A DNA stretch of 64,000 nt from contig NZ_WSZK01000001.1 of the NCBI RefSeq assembly GCF_009791395.1, positions 1 to 64,000 on the forward strand, given 5' to 3'. Below the pieces are notes generated by a model. It made no database searches. It had not been told where the DNA came from and was given only the letters and a program-made list of their open reading frames with translations. Positions 8,876-18,200 of the stretch are shown here, piece after piece (position 1 is the first letter of the stretch; every line of letters begins with the position of its first letter). Origin of the DNA: Halomarina oriensis (lineage in GTDB: Archaea; Halobacteriota; Halobacteria; Halobacteriales; Haloarculaceae). Made by a program: the position numbers and the translations under genes.

Positions 8876-10069
8876 ATGGCTGGTCTCTCGGAGTTCAGTA
8901 GTCACGACGAAGTCGAGAACGTCGTCGTCTTCATCGCCGACAGTCTTCGACACGACTCGCTCCCGACGCGTATCGCCGACCGCGGCGTCACCGCCCGCAC
9001 CATCTCGGCGAGCACCTACACCGCGACGAGCGTCCCGTCGATGATGACCGGCGTCTACCCCGCTCGCCACCGCGTCTGGAACTTCGAGGGCGTCCTCGAC
9101 GAACCGCCCGAACTGCTCGCCGGGCCGAACGCCGGGATGGACCTCCGGAACGTCTGGGTCGACATCGACGACCCGGCCCAGAAACCGCCCAACCGCGTCC
9201 TCCGGCTGAAACACGAGTGTTACTACGAGACGGCCGACGAACCGTTCACGACGATCATCCACGAGAAGGGCGCACACGCCCCCTACGACTTCTTCAACGT
9301 CCCGTGGACGAACTCCCCGGAGTACTTCGAGCACTACGCCGACAGGCGCGAGGAGATCCCCGAACAGTACGAGACGGGCGCGGAGACAGCGGCCGACCGT
9401 TTCCTCGACGTCGTCGAGGACCTCGAAGACCGCGGTCTCTTCGAGAACACGCTCGTCGTGTTCACCAGCGACCACGGCGAACTACTCGGCGAAGCGGAGC
9501 GTGGCGGGGTCTACGCCCACGGCTCGCCCATCTGTCCCGAGTTGGTCGAGGTGCCGACGGTGTTCATGGGCGCGGGCCTCCCCGAAGGTGAGGAACTCGA
9601 CGGTGTCGTCTCCGGGGTCGACCTCGCGCCGACGCTGATGGGTGCGCAGGGTCGCACGCCTTCCGAACACGTCGACGGCGTCGACCTGTGGACCGAGACC
9701 CCCGACGACGACCGTATCGTCCGCGCGGACTTCTGGGCGAACGCCGGGCGGGTCCGTTACGGCGGGAGTTCGGCGTGGGACCGGAACGGTGGCGTCGTCT
9801 ACCACCACGAGAGCGCGCCCGAGCGCCTCCTGTTCGCGCTCCACCGCAAGTGGTTCAAGGGCGCGCAGGCCCCGGCCAACCGCCCACGGTCGCTCGCGCC
9901 GGTGCTCGGCCTGCTGCGGACCTACGGGCCACAGGAGGTGGTCTACGGTGACCCCGACGTCGAGCGGGCACGCAACCACCTCGTGGCGAAGTTCTCCTTC
10001 GGTGGCGACGACACGGACGTCGAGGCCGTCCCGAAAGACCAGTTGCGAGCGCTCGGCTACGTCGAATGA
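8876..10069 (+). CDS. Sulfatase-like alkaline-phosphatase-superfamily hydrolase
   Basis: 397 residues. The metal-binding start VVVFIADSLRHDSL and the later SDHGELLGEA place it in the sulfatase branch. The nucleophile region reads TYTATSVPSMMTGVYP, with no Cys of the C-x-P-S-R motif, so it is not a classical formylglycine sulfatase. A Thr or Ser nucleophile would suit a phosphodiesterase or phosphotransferase. A TATA-like stretch near 8843-8852 sits about 28 bases before the ATG at 8876 and could give an internal leaderless promoter. The stop overlaps the next glycosyltransferase (ATGA). I see no signal peptide. Confidence 0.8.
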   Translation: MAGLSEFSSHDEVENVVVFIADSLRHDSLPTRIADRGVTARTISASTYTATSVPSMMTGVYPARHRVWNFEGVLDEPPELLAGPNAGMDLRNVWVDIDDPAQKPPNRVLRLKHECYYETADEPFTTIIHEKGAHAPYDFFNVPWTNSPEYFEHYADRREEIPEQYETGAETAADRFLDVVEDLEDRGLFENTLVVFTSDHGELLGEAERGGVYAHGSPICPELVEVPTVFMGAGLPEGEELDGVVSGVDLAPTLMGAQGRTPSEHVDGVDLWTETPDDDRIVRADFWANAGRVRYGGSSAWDRNGGVVYHHESAPERLLFALHRKWFKGAQAPANRPRSLAPVLGLLRTYGPQEVVYGDPDVERARNHLVAKFSFGGDDTDVEAVPKDQLRALGYVE

Positions 10070-11217
10070 GCGACGCTGCCGACGGCGAATCCGTGAGCGG
10101 CGCTACTGACGATGAAGGTCCGGCCGTCCTCGTGCTCAGCGGCCACCGCACGGAGAAACTCGTCGACCCGCTGGAGACGACCGGCGAAGCCATCACGACG
10201 GTGACGAACACCGCGGACGGCCTCGCCGGCCGGTTCGTCGGCGTGCTCCGGGACGGCATCCGCCACGCTCGCAGCGAGGAGGTGGACGTCGTCGTGGGCG
10301 ACCACGGCGGCGTCGTCGGCTTCGCCGCGGCCATCCTCGGGACGCTGTTCGGACTCCCCGTCGTGATCCGCATCGGCGGCGAAATCTGGCAGATCAACCG
10401 CGAGAAAGCCGCGGAGTTCCGTGCCGACGGCGAGTACGGCCAGTACGCCCTCATCAGCGCCTTCCGGGCGATGAACTGGTTCACCTTCCGCCGCGCCGAG
10501 GGCTTCCTCGTCCTCACCGACCACCTCGCCGTGCTGACCGTCCAGGAGACCGGCTGTGACCCACGAGCCGTGCGCGTCGTCGGCGTCCCCATCGACGTCG
10601 ACGCCTACCAGGAGGCGTCGGGCGGGGACGCACGCGAGGCGCTGAGTATCGAGGAGTCCACCGTCGTCACGACGGTCACGAACCTCCGCTTCCGCGGGAA
10701 GTACGAGGGCGTTCGGCGGACGCTCCCGGCGGTCGAACGGCTCCTCGACGCACACCCCGACACCGCGTTCGTCGTCGCCGGTGACGGCCGCTACCGCGAG
10801 CAGTTGCTCGACGACATCGACGAGCGATTCGACGCGGAGACGCGCGAGCGAATCTACGTCCCGGGGTTCGTCGACGACGTGCGGAGCCTCTACGCGGCGA
10901 GTACGGTCGTCTGCTACGTCTCGTTCATCGACGGCTTCGGCAACGTCGTCCGCGAGGGACAGGCCGCGGGCAAACCCGTCGTCACGAACGACGGCTACGG
11001 GATGCGCGAACAGGTCGAGGACGGCGTCACGGGCGTGCTCGTCGACGCGGACGCCGACGCCGTCTTCACGGCCGTCGACGACCTGCTGACCGACCCCGAC
11101 CGACGCGCGGCGCTCGGCGAGGCTGGCCTGGAGTCTGTCACCGAACGTGGCGACACCGAACGAGTCGGACGGGGGCTCTACGACGCCATCGTCGACCTGG
11201 TTCGTCGCGCACGCTGA
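10066..11217 (+). CDS. Glycosyltransferase, family 4-like
   Basis: 383 residues. A GT-B enzyme with an acidic N-terminal tail, a hydrophobic segment near residues 80-105 (VGFAAAILGTLFGLPVVIRIGG) that may rest on the membrane, and a C-terminal donor-binding half (VAGDGRYREQLL, YVPGFVDDVRSLYAAS, then DGFGNVVREGQAAGKPVV). It starts inside the preceding stop codon (ATGA overlap), so it belongs to the same plus-strand glycan operon and ends it. It converges with the deacetylase gene after 36 bases. Donor sugar unknown. Confidence 0.86.
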   Translation: MSDAADGESVSGATDDEGPAVLVLSGHRTEKLVDPLETTGEAITTVTNTADGLAGRFVGVLRDGIRHARSEEVDVVVGDHGGVVGFAAAILGTLFGLPVVIRIGGEIWQINREKAAEFRADGEYGQYALISAFRAMNWFTFRRAEGFLVLTDHLAVLTVQETGCDPRAVRVVGVPIDVDAYQEASGGDAREALSIEESTVVTTVTNLRFRGKYEGVRRTLPAVERLLDAHPDTAFVVAGDGRYREQLLDDIDERFDAETRERIYVPGFVDDVRSLYAASTVVCYVSFIDGFGNVVREGQAAGKPVVTNDGYGMREQVEDGVTGVLVDADADAVFTAVDDLLTDPDRRAALGEAGLESVTERGDTERVGRGLYDAIVDLVRRAR

Positions 11218-11253
11218 GGGTCTGCGCTCGCTGAGCGTCGAGACGTACCTGAC

Positions 11254-12018
11254 TCAACAGTCGCCGAGGTGTCGACAGTCTTCGTCGCTCAGTCGCTCGC
11301 ACAGTTCCTCGAACGCCGCGAACTCGTCGGCCAGTTCCATGCACGCGGGGTGGGCGAGCACCGTCGCCGTCTCCACGTCGTCGACGCAGTCCAGCACCCA
11401 CTCGACCCACTCGTCGGCGGTGACGGATTCGGTCCCGAACGGTCCCTCGAAGCCGTCCTCGGCGACGAACTCGGGGGTCCGGAAGGCGTGGTAGACGTGC
11501 TCGTGGTCGGGCGGCGTGTTGACGGGGACGACCCGGAGGCCGTCCTCGTCGCGCGGTTCGCCCGCCGGTTCGACGGCGTCCGAGAGGTGGGTGACGCCGT
11601 ACGTGGCCAGCAGCGGCGCGGTGTTCGCGTCGTGGCGGTAGGCGTGGTCGCGCCACGAGCGCACGTCGACGCCGAACTGCTCGAACGCCGAGAGCGTCCG
11701 TCGAATCTCCCACGCCTGGAACGGGCGGGGGCCGTTCCACGACCCGGTGAGACCGCGCCAGAGTTTGTGGACCGGCGTGCCGAACGCGTAGTAGTCGTGT
11801 CCGCCGAGTTCGACACCCTCTATCGCGGCGAGCGTCCGCGCGTGGTCCGGTTCCTCGCGCATCGCCTTGCCCGTCACGAACAGCGTCACTGGGACGCCGT
11901 GGTCGGCGGCGATTTCCGCGTACTCGACGGCGGCTTCCATCTCCGTCCCGTCCATGTGGGCCTGGTCGCGGGTGTCCAGGGACATGTGGTGGACGTCGCC
12001 GGTCAGGTGGACCGTCAT
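11254..12018 (-). CDS. Divergent polysaccharide deacetylase (NodB/CE4-like)
   Basis: 254 residues. The start MTVHLTGDVHHMSLDT lines up with the first metal motif of NodB-type deacetylases but has TGDVHH in place of the usual TFDD. Later pieces (LFVTGKAM, LGGHDYYAFG, RSWRDHAYRHD, TVLAHPACME) fit the TIM-barrel order with a changed second motif. If active it would remove N- or O-acetyl groups from a surface glycan. Its ATG overlaps the stop of the upstream phosphodiesterase-like gene by 4 bases, so it is the last gene of a three-gene minus-strand operon. Confidence 0.75.
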   Translation of the reverse strand: MTVHLTGDVHHMSLDTRDQAHMDGTEMEAAVEYAEIAADHGVPVTLFVTGKAMREEPDHARTLAAIEGVELGGHDYYAFGTPVHKLWRGLTGSWNGPRPFQAWEIRRTLSAFEQFGVDVRSWRDHAYRHDANTAPLLATYGVTHLSDAVEPAGEPRDEDGLRVVPVNTPPDHEHVYHAFRTPEFVAEDGFEGPFGTESVTADEWVEWVLDCVDDVETATVLAHPACMELADEFAAFEELCERLSDEDCRHLGDC

Positions 12019-13526
12019 TCGAGGTAGCCGAGGTCGGCGAGTCGGTCCTGGACCGACTGGTCGGAGGCGCTGTCGACGGCCGAGGCGGGGATGGGGTCGC
12101 GCTCTCCGGGACTCTCGCCGCCGAACAGGTCCAGCGCCCGGCCGTCCACGTCCGTCGGGACGGCGCTGCCGACGCTGTGGAGGACCGTCGGGGCCACGTC
12201 GAGGATGGAGACGGTCTCCTCCAGCGTGCCCTCCACGTCGGGGCCGGCGGCGAGGAACAGGCCGGTCCGGACGTTCTCGGCGGCCCACTTCCCCGGTCTC
12301 TCGAAGACGGGGTTGTCGCCGATGGCCCCGCTGGTGTGGACGCCCGGTCGCTGGTCGAAGACGACGGTCGGTGCCTCGTCGACGTGCGACCCGCTGTAGG
12401 CATCCTCGCGGCGCAGTACCTCGCTGGCGACCGGCCGACCCTCGTGGTCGCGGAGGTTCCGCAGGTCGCCCAGCAACTGCTCCGTGACGGCCGCGTCGTC
12501 GCCCACGACGTAGACGAGGCCCTGCCCGCTGGCGATGGCCGTCGTCTCGTCCCAGTTCACGCGTTCGAGTTTCTGCTCGCGCTTGAACCCCTCCTCGTCG
12601 TCGGGGACGGAGTTCTTCAGCCGTTCGGGGGCGTGGCGGACGACGAGGTCGTGGACACCGAAGCGGTGGGCGAGTTGCGAGGCCCGTTTCTTGTTCAGCC
12701 CCAGTTTCACGAACGCATCGGTCCCCTTGCGGTCGGTGACGAGGTAGCCCATCGACTCCAGCCACGCGTTGGCGTTGAACACCGTGTCGATGTCCGTACA
12801 GCCGTGGTCTGACATGAGCAGCAGCGTCGCGTCGGGGTGTTCCTCGCGGAGGTCGCCGAGGTGGTCGTCGATGACCTCCCACGCGCGGCGAGTGGGTTCG
12901 CCGCGCCAGAAGAAGTGCTGGAGGACGTTGACGTAGAACACCGTACAGTGGGCGACGTCGACCGGGTTCTCGTCGATGAGGTCGCGGAACGTCGCCAGTC
13001 GGTCGTCGATGAGGTCGACCATCGCGTCGGCCGCCTCCCGGTCCTCGTCGGCCGTCACCGGCACGGTCGGGTGAAGCTGGTAGCCCCGCGAATCGAGGTC
13101 GTCGCCCAGTTCCGGCGGGTGGGTGTAGGCGTCCTGTTCGCTTCCGGGGCCGCCCGAGACGAGGAAGCCGTCGAGTTCGTCGGGCGGGTAGGTCATCGGG
13201 ACGTTGAGGATGCCCGCCGTCAGGTCGTCCTCGTTCAGGTAGTCCCAGTAGTTCGCACTGTCGAACGAGCGGGAGGTTGGGGTGGTGAGGGTTCGGTTCG
13301 TGGTGTCTATCTTCTCCCACCAGAACACCCCGAGTTTGCCAGGGTTCTTCCCGGTCGTGTAACAGCGCCAGTTCGGGCAGGTGACCGGTGGCAGACAGCT
13401 CTCCATGTCCGAGGACACGCCGTCGTCGCGCAACGCGGCGATGTTCGGGAGTGTTCCGTCGTCGAGCCACGGGCGCAACAGCGCCCAGTTCGCGCCGTCG
13501 AGGCCGACGACGATGGTCTCGGTCAT
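12015..13526 (-). CDS. Type I phosphodiesterase/nucleotide pyrophosphatase-like enzyme
   Basis: 503 residues, alkaline-phosphatase superfamily. The first metal Asp lies in VVGLDGANWALL. The nucleophile Thr is in PPVTCPNWRCYTTG, and further metal ligands sit in LLLMSDHGCTDID. Relatives hydrolyse phosphodiesters or transfer phosphate-linked groups; here the neighbours are glycosyltransferases and a deacetylase, so the target may be a glycan. There is no signal peptide, which is puzzling if the substrate is outside. A TATA-like box (GGTTTATAGCC, about 13545-13555) supports a leaderless start at 13526. Confidence 0.82.
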   Translation of the reverse strand: MTETIVVGLDGANWALLRPWLDDGTLPNIAALRDDGVSSDMESCLPPVTCPNWRCYTTGKNPGKLGVFWWEKIDTTNRTLTTPTSRSFDSANYWDYLNEDDLTAGILNVPMTYPPDELDGFLVSGGPGSEQDAYTHPPELGDDLDSRGYQLHPTVPVTADEDREAADAMVDLIDDRLATFRDLIDENPVDVAHCTVFYVNVLQHFFWRGEPTRRAWEVIDDHLGDLREEHPDATLLLMSDHGCTDIDTVFNANAWLESMGYLVTDRKGTDAFVKLGLNKKRASQLAHRFGVHDLVVRHAPERLKNSVPDDEEGFKREQKLERVNWDETTAIASGQGLVYVVGDDAAVTEQLLGDLRNLRDHEGRPVASEVLRREDAYSGSHVDEAPTVVFDQRPGVHTSGAIGDNPVFERPGKWAAENVRTGLFLAAGPDVEGTLEETVSILDVAPTVLHSVGSAVPTDVDGRALDLFGGESPGERDPIPASAVDSASDQSVQDRLADLGYLE

Positions 13527-13581
13527 ACTGTCTCGCGGTATGTCGGTCGGCTATAAACCAGTACTGGGCCTCCTCTGCCCG

Positions 13582-14709
13582 TCAGCGACCGAACCGCTCG
13601 ACGAACGCCGCGTAGCGACTCGTCACCGTCTCGGCCAACTGCGTCTCGAAGGCGTCCTCCGAGAACGGGTCGGCCCGCGAGCGCTCGGCGTCGAACGGGT
13701 CGGCCTCGAAGCGCTCGACGGCCTCCCGAACGCCCCGGACGCTCCCGTCGTGACGCAGGCCCACCTCCCCGTCCACGAACAGGCTCGGAAAGCCCTCGTC
13801 GCGGGCGAGACAGGCGCTCCCGGCCGCGATAGCCTCGACGGGGACGATGCCGAAGTCCTCCGCGACACCGTTGAAGACGACCGCCCGCGACTCGGCGAGC
13901 AGGCGGTGTTTCTCGTCGACGGAGACGAACCCGAGGTTGCGCATGTTCGACGCGCGGTCGATACGGTCGAGGGTGTCGTCCGAGACGTCGCCACGCGGTC
14001 CCACGAAGTCGATGGGGTGGTCGAGGTGCTCGAACGCGTCGACGACCTCGGGGACACCCTTCTCACGGTCCAGACGGCCGAGGTGGAGGTAGCGCTCGCC
14101 ACGTTCGCGGTCGAGTGCGGTCAGCGCCTCGACGGCGACCGGCGGGTACAGCACCTCCGCGTCCCGGTCGTGGAACTTCCACAGGCGGCGGGCGATGACC
14201 TCGCTGTTGGCGAGGTAGCCGTCGACACGGGCGTCGACGGCCGCGTCGCGGGTCCGGAGGTAGCGCAGGACCGGGCGGGTCAGGAGGCTCGGGAGGTCGC
14301 TCGTCCGGTCGTGATAGCGGTCGTAGAGCGTCCGTGCGGGGGAGTGACAGTAGTTCAGGTGGAGCGTCTCCTCGGGCGTGATGACCGCTCGCGTCGTCGC
14401 TCCCGACGTTACCAGCACGTCGGGCGGGCCGTACTCGCGCCAGTCGACGTCCTCCCAGAGGGCGTACTCGAAGACGCGGTCCAGGTCGGCCTGTACCCGT
14501 CGCAGAGGTTCCAGCGCGACGTCCTCGAGCACGTCGTAGAACTCGACGTCGGGGTACGCCTCGCGGGTGCCCGCGTCGGGGACGCCGAGCGTGTAGACCC
14601 GGTCGCAGTCGAGGGCGTCGGCGAGCGCCACGGCGACGGCCTCGGCCCCACCCGGCGAGTCGATGCCCCAGTGTGCGACCGCCACGTCGAGGTCCGCGAG
14701 CGAAACCAT
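13582..14709 (-). CDS. Glycosyltransferase, family 4-like
   Basis: 375 residues. The N-terminal half opens DVAVAHWGIDSPGGAEAVAV. The C-terminal donor site has LGRLDREKGVPEV and EDFGIVPVEAIAAGS (EX7E). The start at 14709 (MVSLADLD) is preferred to an upstream Met at 14808 because a TATA-like GTGTTTTTCAC lies about 27 bases before it. It is first of three minus-strand genes with the phosphodiesterase-like and deacetylase genes, the downstream gap being 55 bases. This set faces the wecB operon and probably modifies the same glycan. Confidence 0.86.
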   Translation of the reverse strand: MVSLADLDVAVAHWGIDSPGGAEAVAVALADALDCDRVYTLGVPDAGTREAYPDVEFYDVLEDVALEPLRRVQADLDRVFEYALWEDVDWREYGPPDVLVTSGATTRAVITPEETLHLNYCHSPARTLYDRYHDRTSDLPSLLTRPVLRYLRTRDAAVDARVDGYLANSEVIARRLWKFHDRDAEVLYPPVAVEALTALDRERGERYLHLGRLDREKGVPEVVDAFEHLDHPIDFVGPRGDVSDDTLDRIDRASNMRNLGFVSVDEKHRLLAESRAVVFNGVAEDFGIVPVEAIAAGSACLARDEGFPSLFVDGEVGLRHDGSVRGVREAVERFEADPFDAERSRADPFSEDAFETQLAETVTSRYAAFVERFGR

Positions 14710-14791
14710 ACGCCCGACTGTCGGCAGGGCGTGAAAAACACACCGAGTGGTGGCCGCGTTCGCTTTGTCCCTCGGGGTCGTATCCACCACC

Positions 14792-15139
14792 GTGACCCTC
14801 ACCGCCAAACCGCTCCGACCGGCCGACGCCGACGAACTCGACGACGTGCTCGCCAGCCACGACCCACTCCTCGTGGAGTTCTACACCGCCGGCTGTGCGA
14901 TGTGCCAGGCGATGGAACCCGTCCTCGGGACCGTGCAACGAGCGGCCGACGTCACCGTGGCGATGGTCAACCCCGGCGACGATATCGGCCTCGTCGACGC
15001 CTGGAACGTACGCTCGGTCCCCACGCTCGTCCTCGTCGAGGACGGCGAGGAGGTGGCGCGGATGGCCGACGGCTTCCAGGGCGCGGAGTCGGTCGTGGCG
15101 TTCCTGAACGAACACGCCGCCACCGGCCTGACAGTCTGA
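14792..15139 (+). CDS. Thioredoxin-like protein
   Basis: About 115 residues from a GTG start at 14792 (MTLTAKPLRP); an ATG at 14747 in the same frame would add 15 mostly hydrophobic residues. The thioredoxin fold is visible: LLVEFYTAGCAMCQAMEPV holds the redox pair CAMC in place of WCGPC, the cis-proline region is VRSVPTLVLVEDGEEV, and the last helix follows. It would reduce disulfides or handle thiol exchange in the cytosol. The changed active-site dipeptide suggests a redox potential unlike that of standard thioredoxin. It stands alone. Confidence 0.82.
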   Translation: MTLTAKPLRPADADELDDVLASHDPLLVEFYTAGCAMCQAMEPVLGTVQRAADVTVAMVNPGDDIGLVDAWNVRSVPTLVLVEDGEEVARMADGFQGAESVVAFLNEHAATGLTV

Positions 15140-15221
15140 ACGCCGCCGGGGCGCGATCGTACCAACGTACACCCGACCGGCCCAAACGATTAAGGATGTT
15201 TGTAGTAAAATTTTTTCACAG

Positions 15222-18200
15222 ATGAGAGAGCTCTCACGACGGGACGCACTGACGCTACTGGGTGCGGGTGCGCTCGGGACGGCGTTCGCCGACTCGGCGA
15301 GTGCGGCCCCGCTCCCGACGGGCGGTATCGACGCGACGTGGACGACCGGCGAGCAGTACGGCATCGGCACCGTCGCCGACCACCGGAGCGAGGACCCATC
15401 GCGGGTCTGGTTCACGCTCTCGGAGGGGGCGCTCACCGGCGCGCGGTTCCCGCGTATCGACCTGATGAACCTCCGGACGCTCGACTTCCTCGTGACCGAC
15501 GGCGAGGGCTACGCGAAGCGAACGCACGTCGTCGACCGGACGGCCGAGACGACGCTCGACCGGACGACGGTCCAGAGCGAGGACGAGGCGCTGGTCTTCG
15601 AGCAGACGACCCGCGAGACGGCGTCGGAGCGGGACTGGACGCTCACCGTCGAGTACGTCGCCGACCCGGACCACGACGCGGTGCTCGCGGACGTGCGCTT
15701 CGAGGCCGGCGACGGCGTGGAGTACGACGTCTACGCCGTCGCGGACCTCGCGCTGTCGAACTCGGGACGAAGCGACACGGCGACGGTCCGTGGCTCCGCA
15801 CCGCCGTCGAAGGGAGGCGGGAAGGGGAAAGGTGAGGGCAACGGGAAGCGCTCGGGCTACGTCCTGACGGGCCGCGATACGGACGCGAACGACGACAGCG
15901 CGGCGTTCCGCGCCCCGGACGGGTCGGCGTACGATACGGCGCTGGCGCTGGCCGCCCGCGGCGGGTTCGACTGGGCGACCGTCGACGTGGTCGGCGGCGA
16001 CGCGCTCTCGTCGCTACTGGTCGACGGCACTACCGCGACCACCTACGACGAGGCGTCGGGCAACGTCGCGATGGTCGGCCGACTCGGCTCGGGCAGTTCG
16101 CTCCGCGAGACGGTCGGACTCGGCTTCGCCGAGGGTGGCGACGAGGAGGCGGCGAGCGCCGAGGTACAGAGGGCGCTGCGACGGGCGTTCTCGGCGGCCC
16201 GTGCTCGCTACACGAAGACGTGGCGCGACTACCTCGCCGACCTGGACACGCCCGACGCCGTCGCCGGCGATTCGGAACTCCGCGCCCAGTACGACACCGC
16301 CACGATGGCGCTGAAGGCCGCCGACTCCAAGCAGTTCCCCGGTGCGGGCCTCGCCAGTCTGTCGGTGCCGTGGGGAGTCGGCGTCACCGCCAACGAACCC
16401 TCCGACTACGGCTACAACTTCACGTGGGCGCGGGACCTCTACCAGGCGTTCTCGGCACTGCTCGCCGCCGGTGATACGGAGAGCGCCCGCGAGGCGCTGG
16501 CGTACATCTACGAGTACCAGCAGGACGAGACCGGGTTCGTCCCGCAGAACACCTACGTCGACGGGCGGACGCGCTGGGGTGGCGAGCAGATGGACAACAT
16601 CTCGTTCCCGGCCATCATGGCCTATCGGCTTCGAGAAGCGGGCATCGGCTTCGAGGAGGGCGGCTACGGCTACGAGCACCTGAAACGCTCCTCGGACTAC
16701 GTCGCCGCGAACGGCCCCGAGACGGGCCAGGAACGCTGGGAGGAGGAGTCGGGTCTCTCGCCGTCGACGACCGCCGCCGAAATCGCCGGTCTCGCCTGTG
16801 CGGCCTCCATCGCCGCCGACGAAGGCGAACGGGCCGACGCGCTCGTCTGGCTGGCACTGGCCGACCGCTGGCAGCGCAACACCGAGAACTGGATGGCAAC
16901 CTCGACGGGTGACCTCGCCGACGAGCAGTACTACTTCCGCATCAACGACGACCGCGACCCCGACGACGGGGCACCGCGGGCGATGAACAACGGCGGCCCG
17001 ACGCTCGACGAGCGCAACGTCGCGGACGCGGGGTTCCTCGAACTCGTCCGACTGGGCGTCAAACCCGCGGACGACCCCGTGATTCGGACCTCCGTGGACA
17101 TCGTCGACGACACCATCCGAGTCGACACGCCGAACGGTCCCGGCTGGTACCGCTACAACGGCGACGGCTACGGCGAACAGGACGGGTCGGACAACCCCGC
17201 CGGCGCGCCGTGGTCGCTCGACAACACCGGGCAGGGCCGACTCTGGCCCATCTTCTCCGGTGAGCGTGCCGAGTACGAACTGCTCGCGGGCGGAGGCGGG
17301 AGCGTCGCTCCCGACGCCCTGCTCCGGTCGATGCAGCGGTTCGCCAACTCCGGGCGGATGATTCCCGAACAGGTCTGGGACCGACCCGAACCCACCGCCT
17401 ACAACTGGCGGTTCGGCGAGGGGACCGGAAGCGCGACGCCGCTGTCGTGGAGCATGGCGCAGTTCGTTCGCCTCGCGCACGGTATCGACGCGGGCGAACC
17501 GGTCGAGACGCCGGCGTTCGTCCGCGAGCGCTACGCCGACGGCGACCTGCCCGAGGGACCGACGCTCGACGTCCAGTTCCCGCCGAGCGTCGTCGGGTCG
17601 AAGGCGGTCACCGTCTCGGGGACCACGAGCGGGAGCGAGGTGGTCGTCTCGACGGGCGCGGAGACGGTCGAGGCGAACGTCACGGACGGCGCGTTCAGCA
17701 CCGAGGTCGCCGTCGCGGACGGGGAGACCACCGTCACCGTCGTCGCCTCGACGGGCGGCGACATCGCGGCGGCCGGTACGACGGTCGCCCGTTCGACGGT
17801 CGCGTACGTCGACGTGGGCGACCCGGTCGCGGAGTTCGGCGACCCCGAGGGCGACGACGCGGGGCCGGGAGGCTACACCTACCCCACCAACGGCGTGTTC
17901 GTCGACGGCGCGTTCGACCTCACGTCGTTCGGCGTCTACGAGGACGGCGACAGTTACCAGTTCGTCACGGGCCTCGGCACCCTGACGAACCCGTGGGGGG
18001 GCAACGGTCTCTCGCTCCAGACGATCCAGGTGTACGTCCGTGACCCGTCGGCGTCCGGTGGCACGACCACGGCACGGGCGGGCGTGAACGCGCAGTTCAC
18101 CGACCCGTACCAGCGACGACTCGTCGTCGAGGGGTTCGCCCAACCCGTCGTCGAGGACGCCTCGGGCAGTGTCGTCTCCCGCGACGTCACGGTGACGGGC

